This document shows positions 46,501 through 52,549 of a stretch of DNA of 64,000 bases, piece by piece. The translations under genes were made by a program, and so were the position numbers. The DNA lies in assembly GCF_020886695.1 (NCBI RefSeq), contig NZ_AP024485.1, positions 1,249,001 to 1,313,000 of the forward strand, given 5' to 3'. Positions within the stretch are counted from its first letter, which is position 1, and the number at the start of each line of letters is the position of its first letter. This DNA comes from Pseudodesulfovibrio sediminis (GTDB lineage Bacteria; Desulfobacterota; Desulfovibrionia; Desulfovibrionales; Desulfovibrionaceae). A model generated the notes under the pieces. It did not search any database and was not told the origin of the DNA. It worked only from the letters and a program-made list of their open reading frames with translations.

Positions 46501-46526
46501 TTGATTCCCCTGAATATAACAACTAA
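37569..46526 (+). CDS. Giant LapA/DvhA-like repeat adhesin, type I secreted
   Basis: 2985-aa surface adhesin rich in Asp, Gly and Thr. Residues 1-110 form a retention module nearly the same as in the adhesin at 47982. V-E-T-A-A-D (TAAD at 103-106) is a probable LapG cleavage site before a Gly/Ala/Ser-rich linker. A Gly-Glu-Tyr-Gln tandem repeat follows (183-200), then many VCBS/cadherin-like domains of about 100 residues, each ending in G-x-N-D-x-P-V-A. A vWA domain has the MIDAS motif D-T-S-G-S (2251-2255). The last about 130 residues are a type I secretion signal ending S-L-I-Q-A-I-I-D-S. There is no Sec signal. GGAGGACACC precedes the ATG. It probably anchors cells to surfaces in biofilms, held in the outer-membrane pore by its N-terminus. 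Confidence 0.93.
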   Translation: MADPKTPTLQVSLPGSGKTTTYQLAADTPVKFDFDISEASFAGENGNLVITLEGGGTIVLEGYQDLAESGALPTFELMNGELVAGDVYLFAFPDTQTADDVETAADGATGGSGAGAYSDDAGSLGDGIDALGGQGDAYARTAFNTLDPTGGNQAPIANDDFNEVTEEGDPDFNMEEHVQFVEGGEYQGGEYQGGEYQGGENTHEPSGDFFQTDDDGSGFFVNYPNPEQTNEIIEGNVILGDENGGVADTDVDHNIDLLKMSTIDYDGVDHNGENPGAEVVPEGGSVSVEGKYGTLTINSDGSYTYELDQALADELNEGDVFDEVFNYNIVDPEGAVSNTAQLTISVFGSNDMPVAVADHNVTAVEVGDSSAYELAADVDDAELGSVTIHGGEGAVFAQGGEGYDYTESDFTTVTGNVLAGDDMGSGTDYDPDSGDQPDGVSLFVMGVYSHGTYDIDIEEPNEVGGEVADGQTYDVAEAAGAVSVDGLYGTLTIQPDGSYTYELYTPDSNPDQYPNLDELNYDNPGTDQFTYAIMDDSGALGYSYQNLTFTVNGANDKPVGYADENSIEEFGIKNGDGEGTAAIVSGNVITGESAGDVADDDVDNTEMFVHSVISQNDSGTLYTSDGDPDNVDSMDIEGEYGTLTIHADGSYEYELHNDAENVQALNEGDNPTDVFTYTLTNTYDDGVFSESATLTINVIGSNDNPVAVADTNAFTESVDDESAAIVEGNVLAGDADTGAGADTDVDNVLADFEVTGIQQTGGVEPTDTMGYDYALQGQFGTLYMNVDGTYKYVEDANATDYLNNDDEVVTDVFNYTMTDGEAVHTGFDTSTLTITITGANDAPVAHADTNAFTESVNDDPAASVSGNVLAGDDVTGAGADTDVDNVLADFTVTDVTSNNTDNEAETNTNGYDYVLNGQYGTLYLNADGSYEYVEDPDATDPLNVGDDPVTDTFTYTMSDNQDGDPKTASSTLTITIDGTNDAAIITGDDAGSMTEDMDVTAAGFLTDSGQLFASDVDNTDNLFQEDEIVDDQGGTFTMNADGTWSYEISNASVQHLGEIDGVNDGFTKDFTVKSTDGTEHTVTVVVNGENDAPLAADFTVQGNNFGEPIAIDFDVAPVTDVEDDYSTTDDLDTSILITSLPESGTLYYDGVEVTDTDIQNGTTFEDLDNFTYVGDAPASQGLLLGSRIAEDAGLDTWGERVNKSTRVMEFDSDGDGTPDTTITTHINQGALKVFHDQAGHIDHGLANKDHSGLDAGETLTIDFGGKDVSSAEIGFGGLGGYFDDNSTQEAFATWEAYDDGVLVASGTVNNETMTWTVGDNSGTIDNGDGDTFQSLVLDQSILDGAAFDQIVFGTTEDDARDWNANWELQYVDVEFAQSDSFTYRPVDSEGLDNDGDPYVVTIDVLPGALNEDPTAVLDAKTVNEPNLDGLDSSVSDNVLYNDIDADNTPGEMSVTEVTFGTTHVDFVNDKVSGDAVINPDGTATITGVHGNLVIGSDGDYTYTATDETLPEGATPTETFTYTMTDGDTVDNDPVAQSADLVITVNGINDAPTIEAAAQETPFVEAGDASEQDLYARGDVDFNDVDLNDEIDISSEYNDDIRWSGGELNSDMIAALTGGTFTATATAQAAPGSTSWTYDAHNLDLDFLAEGESITFSYNIKATDSAGATDSDTVTITINGSNDGPVAIDDHFGEGDDTDPTVVTVLTQDAVSDVHSLNLADPDGDGSVTFSAFTGDPTADMTTWSESELGSENRGSFSAIGVADNNNQEVDGDEILHLTLDNGPAQSVTLTFEALFNNASETEGAFVQAYDSEGNALGDPIFVQATADGRPTITLDVFEQQYDQPIAEIALYSDDNHQTDFLIHGVEYETMGEVDYIFYEDQNESGTNPIVIEADDILVNDTDPEGDALHIASVSAVPGGHGTPVLVTDTNGNVTGVQFDADQDFYGTASFEYTVSDGDLTDTATITLYIHPVNDAPVAANDVNSGLEDGSVSGNVIDGDASHVGQDTDVDGDSLSVTKFTVDGTEYNAGQTAELDGGDLVINGDGSYTFTPDANWNGDVPTATYTITDHNGGTDSADLDITVTPVEDPTNITAHDNGSVLEDNPTDLVGDNLVTTGNVTFEDADGNGAMSTTPTWLGGTDEDGNALSGPIGSFTMNADGEWTFTVDNTSSTVQNLDTDESITQNFQVTTADGNDTETITVTINGEDDNAAPVAVPDLYDNTPDSDTFGFNVVTEGGINVSTNPSNYLLIVDTSGSMEPNRMTAAKDALKDMLEDLQDSLAKGVSTTVGIIDFDSNVVQDTFIITGTAGDVDSGSVSAGYTDAIAFINTMKGYGVNEGTNYTAAIDAGIDWVNANPGNTQAVFISDGSPNEGGGAWRSDSQALGNTDGVHLTAVGIDYANDNLVIIDEDDSPITISSGQLGSLLSNIVSQTVTPNTTASGNVLDNDYDTDNVAPVDANHGLVVTEVALGEDADTGFIELSDTTGDDADTAILTGQYGTLTIHTDGSYEYTPDTAAADALNGGETETESFTYTVADSNGATDTATVSFLINGSNDAPIAIDDSYTGIVVGHTDTDLVTDNFNLSGTPTTYSGNGISISTNNGYLVDIDGDLGVHWGWFDRDSINNGDKVRIDVTDSQGTDEMQIKFTTGHDTHTNDYAAFDGNDDAKIKVHYVGGGKKTYNIDSDDLVNGTYTLTGTASKNIDWVEVEAPGGNDDFTIESVTIAASTATLDDLGPNVANGEAVGNLLDNDWDVDNGDSIHVTDIDGTTVADNGDTTIDGDHGTLTIDADGNWSYDLDDDLSSLTSSTTEHFDYTVTDSHGATDTASLDIPLHVDPNVVDTAHETDVNGITEHLMSGTSGDDLIYIADDATMVSLDDGGSDTVIIDPNYIGTAGGDVTVTGFEGDDSLILNDLDSMSISIQQNGSDTVLTIDDGNTATSDPSLTITLENYSLQGVEAHDLPAHMDIHGDSESLGSLIQAIIDSPEYNN
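38115..38168 (+). repeat. In-frame 15-bp tandem repeat in the adhesin
   Basis: Three full units of GGC-GG[CT]-GAG-TAC-CAG and a partial fourth encode G-G-E-Y-Q repeats between the retention linker and the first VCBS domain; copy number could change by slippage. Confidence 0.85.
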
Positions 46527-46538
46527 CAAACACACAAC

Positions 46539-46568
46539 CCCGGACTCGGTCTCAGGACCGAGTCCGGG
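46539..46568 (+). terminator. Strong hairpin between adhesin and small secreted protein (partial terminator)
   Basis: A perfect 13-bp stem CCCGGACTCGGTC with loop TCAG starts 13 bp after the adhesin stop. It lacks a real T-run, so it may reduce rather than stop transcription into the next gene. Confidence 0.65.
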
Positions 46569-46614
46569 ATATATTTCAAAGCGAGTTTTTAATCTCCTTG
46601 CAAAGGAGACCAAT

Positions 46615-47397
46615 ATGAATGATAATACAGCTATGACTGATTCCACCATGCTTGGCACATACACCTTGGATGGCCCCGTGCCTGTCGAACCTGAAATCGT
46701 CCTGAACAACTGTCAGGACACGGCCTTGCTGGGCCAACTCGTCTCCGTGTTTTCTGGAAACCCGGACATCAGGTTCTTTCTTGTTCAGGATGCAGACACT
46801 CTGGACATGAATGCAGATTTTCATTTTCTGAGAGATGGTGGAAACTGGGTTCTGGCCAACAACGACACGTTGGTCGATGTCCTTTTTGACGACGCGAGCT
46901 TCAATCCATCTGGGACCGAAGGGACATTCTCCCTGGTTCAGGATGTCAATGGCTCCTATCTCATTGACACGGGTATAGCCGATGCAGCCGCCATACCGCC
47001 CAGCGATCAACTCCTGGTTGACCTTGCTGATGACGGCCTGTTTGTGAATGACGAACATGTCCATGCCCACACCGATACCGATGCTGAACCCTTCTTCATT
47101 GACCCCTCGGTTCTGCAGCATGGTGAAAGTGAAATCGTTGTCTCCAACTTCCATATCGGAAGCGATGTCCTTGAACTGCCGGACGGCATGTCCATCAAGG
47201 ACGTCATTGTTGATAATGACCATGACTTCACAGAATTGGTCATTGGCCAGAACGACACCGGCCATGATGATATCGTCGTCAAGCTGCTTGGCATTTCCCA
47301 GCCGGACCTCCCCATGCAGGACTATGGCATGAATTCTGAGCATGCGACTGATGACCTCATCAATCACATCATTCATTCCGGGCTGAATATGGATTAA
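46615..47397 (+). CDS. Small type I-secreted protein sharing the adhesin C-terminus
   Basis: 260-aa acidic protein with a strong ribosome binding site (AAAGGAG) before ATG 46615. It has no Sec signal and none of the N-terminal retention module. The N-terminal 150 residues are of no recognised family. The C-terminal about 90 residues (V-V-S-N-F-H-I-G-S-D-V-L-E-L) resemble the final domain of the two adhesins and end D-L-I-N-H-I-I-H-S-G, matching their last residues. It is therefore probably exported by the same transporter and released freely. It may be an accessory matrix protein; the function is inference. Confidence 0.75.
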   Translation: MNDNTAMTDSTMLGTYTLDGPVPVEPEIVLNNCQDTALLGQLVSVFSGNPDIRFFLVQDADTLDMNADFHFLRDGGNWVLANNDTLVDVLFDDASFNPSGTEGTFSLVQDVNGSYLIDTGIADAAAIPPSDQLLVDLADDGLFVNDEHVHAHTDTDAEPFFIDPSVLQHGESEIVVSNFHIGSDVLELPDGMSIKDVIVDNDHDFTELVIGQNDTGHDDIVVKLLGISQPDLPMQDYGMNSEHATDDLINHIIHSGLNMD

Positions 47398-47435
47398 ATC
47401 TCCCGGGCTTGATCCGAATGAAAAAACACAAAATG

Positions 47436-47463
47436 AAAACCGCGCTTATGGCGCGGTTTTTTT
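47436..47463 (+). terminator. Rho-independent terminator
   Basis: AAAACCGCGC, 5-nt loop, GCGCGGTTTTTTT: a textbook stem and T-run 39 bp after the stop of the small secreted protein. Confidence 0.92.
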
Positions 47464-47981
47464 GTGATTGTTGCAGTAAAACAACCATCTATATTCTGTG
47501 ACTCAACAGGTTATCGTTCGCTTATGGCATCTTTAACCAGCTGAAATAATAGAATTCACGTCCATTTTCCGCAAAAGCCAAGGTTTCCTGACCTCACAGC
47601 GCCGTGCCAAAAAATGCACAAAAAAATAGTAGAATAATTGATTTAATACCACTCGTCTGTATTCTACCTTTAAAATTAATTAGATAGCTCATACAACAGG
47701 CAGCATTGAACAGGGGAAAACCCCAAATAAAAAAAGTGTTTTTTAACATCCAGCTGTTGAAAAGTTATACACTTTGCCACAACTAACTAAAACAGACGAT
47801 AATTAGACCCCCTAGAAACAACTCGTTTACCACGGTCAAGCCATACTTTCCACATCATAAGTTGTCAGTATTATGAACATTTCGTATATTGACGATAAGA
47901 GCAATTCTATGTATACAATAGGATATCTCAAGAAGTACGTATTTTGGCATTGCCCATAAACAATTTCTGGAGGATAACACG
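47464..47981 (+). other. AT-rich leader of the second adhesin
   Basis: About 520 bp without a gene. It is AT-rich like the leader of the first adhesin and ends in the same TTTCTGGAGGA ribosome-binding segment, suggesting common origin and regulation. Confidence 0.6.
47889..47917 (+). promoter_or_regulatory. Sigma-70-like promoter of the second adhesin
   Basis: TTGACG (47889-47894), 17 nt, TATACA (47912-47917), about 65 nt before the start codon. Confidence 0.6.
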
Positions 47982-50900
47982 ATGGCTAGCTCCAAAACCC
48001 CAATGAAGATATCGCTTCCCGGTGCAGGGAAATCGACATCGTATTCACTGTTGGCAGACACCCCGGTAAAATTTGACTTCGACATTTCCGAAGCCGCTTT
48101 TAACGGAGCAAACGGAAACCTGGAAATTGCCATTGAGGGTGGCGGTACTGTCATCCTTGAAAACTATCAGACACTGGCAGAATCCGACTCTCTCCCCACT
48201 TTTGTATTGATGGACGGCGCAGAGGTAGCTGGTGACGTGTACCTTTTCGCGTTCTCGGAAGCAGACGCAACAGCCGAAGACCTTGAGACCGCTGCTGATG
48301 GCGCTACCGGTGGCTCCGGCGCTGGCGCCTATTCAGACGACGCAGGCACACTGGGCGATGGACTCGACGCCCTGGGTGGACAGGATGACGCATATGCATC
48401 CCGACTCCTTGCAGCCTCCCCTGACTCTCTCGGAAATAATCCTCCCGTCGCCAACGATGATTTTGCAGAAGTCACTGAACAAGGCGAGGTTGACCTTCAT
48501 GTAGACCCGGAAGACAACACTTCCCATCTCTATCGCGTCGAGCCTGTCAGCACCTATTTCAGAGGACAAGGCGGAGAAGGCGGAGAGATGTACGATGGTG
48601 GAGAATATCAAGCCCGCCTTTTTGGCCTCCCCACTGGTGATGACTATGAGATCAGCCCTGATGGGGAAAGCGTCATCGTCAACAAGGACGACGCACCGTA
48701 CATGACAATGTCCGCCGGATCCGCAGCAAACACAGGTAACGAACTCATTACGGACACCTATAACGGCATCGGCGTTGACAACAACAATGCCGCAGGCACC
48801 AACGGCGATTACGATCCTGCCATCAACAACAGCGATGTAGAGGAATGGATCGACATCGACTTCGAGGATCCGCAGGGCTACGTCCAGATCGTTCTCGGCG
48901 GTTTCAATGAATTCCGTGAAACAACCGACGAAGCCACCATCACGCTGTTCGATGCCGAGGGCAACGAAATCGAGACCGTTCACATGGGTCTGGAAGACGG
49001 CAACGTCTTCAGCTACACCCCCTCTGATCCGGGCGCAGGCCTGGTTTCCAGCATCCGCGTCTCTTCCGCAGGGGATGCCGACGACACAACCCCCAACAAT
49101 TTCTACATTCAGTCCGTGACCTCCACTCCGGTCCCCGAAGGCGTGTTCTTCCCGACCAACGACAACGAAGTCGAAGGTGGCGGATGGATCCTCAACTACC
49201 CCGAAGGCGAACACTCCTTCCTGACAGCAGTCAACGCCGAAGGCAGCATCAACCTGCTCGACAACGACTTTGATGTTGACCACGACCACGCACTGTTGCG
49301 GATGAACACCATCGACTTTATCGGAGAGGAAACCGTCGGCCTCAACCCTGACGCCACCCTGATCGCCGGAAACGACGAGCCCGCTACCCTGGTCGACCAG
49401 ACCACCGGCGTGGAGACCGAAGTCATGGGGCAGTACGGCACTCTGTATGTCAATGCACTCGGCGAATACAGATATGTCCTTGACCCAGACTTGGCAGACC
49501 ATCTTGAAGAAGGACAGGTTGAAACCGAAGTATTCGACTACACCATCGTTGATCCAGAAGGCGCTGTATCCAACGTCGCCTCGCTGACCATTACGGTCTT
49601 TGGCACCAACGACTCTCCCGTGGCGCTTGCCGATCAGACCAACGAAGCTATTGAGGTTGGTGATTCCACAGACTACTTCCTCCCGGACGACTATCCCGGG
49701 ACCAACTTTGATGGCGGTGAGGGAAAGAATACCGAAGGCGGAGAAGGCGGAGAAGGCGGCATGCACGACTACACCCAGATCGTTTCCGCCACCGGCAACG
49801 TGCTGCTCAACGACACGGATGTGGACGACCTCGATTATCAGGACTCCGACAACCCGGACACCCCTGATGTGGTTGAAGGCGAATTCTCCTCCCTGTTCGT
49901 GGTCGGCGTCTATTCCAACGAAAGCCACGAATACGACTGGCTGCAAGTGAACGAAGGGAACTCCGAAGCGAACTACACATTCCCTCCGGGTGACGACGGA
50001 CAAATCTGGGACATCGCCCAGGTCGATCCGAAAGCTGAAATGACTATCGCAGGCAAGTATGGTCACCTGACCATCGGTGCTGACGGCGACTACACATACA
50101 CCCCTGATATCAGCCCGGCCGTCGAAGTCCTGAACTACGACAACCCCGGCGAGGAATCGTTCACCTACGGCATCATGGATGATGGCGGCGCATTCAGCTA
50201 CGCCACGATCACCTTTACCGTGAACGGCGCCAACGATGCCCCCATCGCCTACTCCAATGAAGCCTCTGTCACAGAGTATGGCAATGTCCACGCCATGGAA
50301 GAAATCCCTGAATCCGAGTACGGTGAAGGCACTGCCACCGGCAATGTGATCACTGATGAAAACAACGCAGGCCAGACTGACTATGATGTCGATAATGACG
50401 CCGCAGGCATCTTTGTTGAATCCATCTCTCATGATGGCAACACCGTAGCGGTTTACAACTATGATGCGGACGAAACCTTCCAGACCATCGACGGTGACTA
50501 TGGTACCTTGAAAATCTGGGAAGACGGCCACTACGAATACGAACTGGACAACAGCAACCCTGAGGTCCAGGCCCTTAACGTCGACCTCGAAGGCGGTACT
50601 CCGGATACGCTGACCGAGACCTTCACCTATGTGACTACCAATGAGAATCAGGATGGTGTCAATAGCGAGCTCTCCTCTGAGTCCGACAATCCCTCTGTTC
50701 TGACTATCACCATCAATGGTACCAATGACGCGCCTGTGGCAATCGGTGACATGGATCACGGCATCATGCTGACCGAAGAATTCACCGAGACCGACGGAGC
50801 TTCCTACAGGACCATCGACTTCGGCGACACGACCCCGACCCATGATTACTGGTTGTTTGGCCTTGACTTCGGCGACGGCGACCCGACCTGGTGGGAGGAA

Positions 50901-52214
50901 GCGGCCAATCAGGGGGTGACCATATCGGCCCGCAACAACAGCGGGCTTGGTGAACACGTGACTCGCTCCCATGGTGGAATTGGAGTCGACACCCATGGTC
51001 CCTGGGACAGCTCTCAGGTTGGTTCCGGATCCTGGACTCATTGGACGGGAGGATGGAGTGGACACTGGGAAACCGAAACCTATAGAGAGGAGCTGGTCAT
51101 TGACTTCGCGGACGGTCGCGGTGAGGTCACCATGAAACTGGGTCATCTTTTCGGCCGGGAGTCCGCGACGCTGACCGCATATGATGCGAACTGGAATGTG
51201 GTCGATACAGACACCGCAACCCGTCACAATTCCACGATCACGCTGGACCCGGCGGGCTCAGCAACTATCGCTCATGTCATCCTGACCCCCAATGGGAGGC
51301 ACTCCGACTTCAACCTGCTGAGCCTCAAGTCTGAAGGGCCCAGCACCCAGGTTCGTGACGTCACCGCAGACGTTGCCAATGTCAGCGGCAATGTCCTGGC
51401 GAACGACTCTGATGTCGACGATGTGAACCTGAGCGCAGCCCTGGTGGGAAGCGCTGTAGGCCTCTACGGCTCCTTGGTACTCGATGCCGACGGTGACTAC
51501 ACGTACACTGTAGACGCCGACAAGATCGACAGCCTGCATGACTCCTACGTCGAGACTTTCCAATATGAAGTCGTCGACAGTCATGGCGCAAGCGAGACAG
51601 CCACTCTGCACATCCCGTTGCACTACGAGGCTCTCAATGAGGTCACCGGCACCACTGGTCACAACACCCTTACCGGAACCGTAAACGACGACATCATCGA
51701 CGGCATGGCCGGAAATGACGTCATCAACAGCGGTCAAGGCGACGACGTCCTCATCGGTGGGGCGGGACACGACCAGCTCAACGGTGGCTCAGGAGACGAC
51801 ATGGTGTTCGGAGACGATGGCAACGACATCATCTATGCCAGTTCGGGCGACGACACCGTCACACTGGGCGAAGGCGCAGATATCATTATGATTGATCCCC
51901 AGTACATTGACGATGGTGGAGCGACTCTCCATGTCACCGACTTCAACGTGGCTGAGGGGGATTCCCTGCAACTGGCCGGCACCCTCACTTCAGGGACGAC
52001 GAACGTGGAAGTCACCTCAAACAGCAATGACATCACGCTGACCTTCACCGATCTGAACCACGATGGCACTGCCACGAGCGATGACACCTTGTCGATCATA
52101 CTGTCCGATGTCAATCCGGCTGCGCAATCCTATAGCGGCACTGTCGAAATCACGAACAGCGACGACATAAACTCGCTGATACAACAGATAATTGATTCAC
52201 CGGACAACAATTAA
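47982..52214 (+). CDS. Second LapA-like adhesin with RTX repeats
   Basis: 1410-aa surface adhesin, paralogue of the 2985-aa protein. Residues 1-145 match the same retention module and linker (D-T-P-V-K-F-D-F-D-I-S-E-A, T-A-A-D at 103-106, A-L-G-G-Q-x-D-A-Y-A). Several VCBS-type domains follow, with glycine-glutamate clusters, then an extra beta-rich domain (about 930-1130). RTX calcium-binding nonapeptides (about 1226-1305, G-G-A-G-H-D and G-D-D-G-N-D) lie before the C-terminal secretion signal, which ends S-L-I-Q-Q-I-I-D-S. No Sec signal. It has its own promoter and terminator. Likely a second, smaller biofilm adhesin processed by the same LapG-like protease. Confidence 0.92.
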   Translation: MASSKTPMKISLPGAGKSTSYSLLADTPVKFDFDISEAAFNGANGNLEIAIEGGGTVILENYQTLAESDSLPTFVLMDGAEVAGDVYLFAFSEADATAEDLETAADGATGGSGAGAYSDDAGTLGDGLDALGGQDDAYASRLLAASPDSLGNNPPVANDDFAEVTEQGEVDLHVDPEDNTSHLYRVEPVSTYFRGQGGEGGEMYDGGEYQARLFGLPTGDDYEISPDGESVIVNKDDAPYMTMSAGSAANTGNELITDTYNGIGVDNNNAAGTNGDYDPAINNSDVEEWIDIDFEDPQGYVQIVLGGFNEFRETTDEATITLFDAEGNEIETVHMGLEDGNVFSYTPSDPGAGLVSSIRVSSAGDADDTTPNNFYIQSVTSTPVPEGVFFPTNDNEVEGGGWILNYPEGEHSFLTAVNAEGSINLLDNDFDVDHDHALLRMNTIDFIGEETVGLNPDATLIAGNDEPATLVDQTTGVETEVMGQYGTLYVNALGEYRYVLDPDLADHLEEGQVETEVFDYTIVDPEGAVSNVASLTITVFGTNDSPVALADQTNEAIEVGDSTDYFLPDDYPGTNFDGGEGKNTEGGEGGEGGMHDYTQIVSATGNVLLNDTDVDDLDYQDSDNPDTPDVVEGEFSSLFVVGVYSNESHEYDWLQVNEGNSEANYTFPPGDDGQIWDIAQVDPKAEMTIAGKYGHLTIGADGDYTYTPDISPAVEVLNYDNPGEESFTYGIMDDGGAFSYATITFTVNGANDAPIAYSNEASVTEYGNVHAMEEIPESEYGEGTATGNVITDENNAGQTDYDVDNDAAGIFVESISHDGNTVAVYNYDADETFQTIDGDYGTLKIWEDGHYEYELDNSNPEVQALNVDLEGGTPDTLTETFTYVTTNENQDGVNSELSSESDNPSVLTITINGTNDAPVAIGDMDHGIMLTEEFTETDGASYRTIDFGDTTPTHDYWLFGLDFGDGDPTWWEEAANQGVTISARNNSGLGEHVTRSHGGIGVDTHGPWDSSQVGSGSWTHWTGGWSGHWETETYREELVIDFADGRGEVTMKLGHLFGRESATLTAYDANWNVVDTDTATRHNSTITLDPAGSATIAHVILTPNGRHSDFNLLSLKSEGPSTQVRDVTADVANVSGNVLANDSDVDDVNLSAALVGSAVGLYGSLVLDADGDYTYTVDADKIDSLHDSYVETFQYEVVDSHGASETATLHIPLHYEALNEVTGTTGHNTLTGTVNDDIIDGMAGNDVINSGQGDDVLIGGAGHDQLNGGSGDDMVFGDDGNDIIYASSGDDTVTLGEGADIIMIDPQYIDDGGATLHVTDFNVAEGDSLQLAGTLTSGTTNVEVTSNSNDITLTFTDLNHDGTATSDDTLSIILSDVNPAAQSYSGTVEITNSDDINSLIQQIIDSPDNN

Positions 52215-52221
52215 AAGCAAG

Positions 52222-52266
52222 ACTATAACAAAGGGCCCGGCATTGCGACCGGGTCCTTGTTATAGT
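52222..52266 (+). terminator. Long terminator-like hairpin after the second adhesin
   Basis: ACTATAACA/TGTTATAGT flank GGGCCCGG/CCGGGTCC around an 8-nt loop; the stem is about 18 bp with one bulge and begins 7 bp after the stop. Confidence 0.75.
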
Positions 52267-52452
52267 TAAAGCCAAACCTCACCATATGAAAACATATATT
52301 TTATACCGTTATCTCAAATTGATAGAATAATTTACTCCGTTCATGACGCACACAGGAAATATCGACCAACCTTCTGTATTCTCACAAAAAACTCTAAAAT
52401 TGAAAGCTGTCGGTTGAACCCTGAATCTTTTAGATATTTTTCTTTCGACCAG

Positions 52453-52481
52453 TTGACATATAATTATATATGCGGCTATAA
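52453..52481 (+). promoter_or_regulatory. Strong sigma-70 promoter of the TolC-like gene
   Basis: A perfect -35 TTGACA (52453-52458), 17 nt, then CTATAA (52476-52481). The -10 lies inside the first of two direct repeats. Confidence 0.65.
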
Positions 52482-52521
52482 GACTCTATAGTTAATGTGC
52501 GTCTATAAGACTCGTAGTTAA
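52476..52521 (+). repeat. Two direct repeats over the -10 and start region
   Basis: CTATAAGACTCTATAGTTAA (52476-52495) and CTATAAGACTCGTAGTTAA (52503-52521), 27 bp apart (between two and three helix turns). The position suggests an operator for a repressor or duplicated start region. Confidence 0.65.
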
Positions 52522-52549
52522 AAATCTAAACTTAAATCTGGTGACTAGT

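Noticed and set aside
48333-51227. 964-codon open frame on the minus strand inside the second adhesin
   Set aside because: Same reason: antisense of a low-stop repeat gene; the composition is that of reversed Asp/Gly/Thr codons.
52541-52549. GTG at 52541 as start of the TolC-like gene
   Set aside because: ATG 52550 gives the standard signal peptide M-K-K and has GGTGA at the right distance; the GTG lies inside that ribosome binding site.
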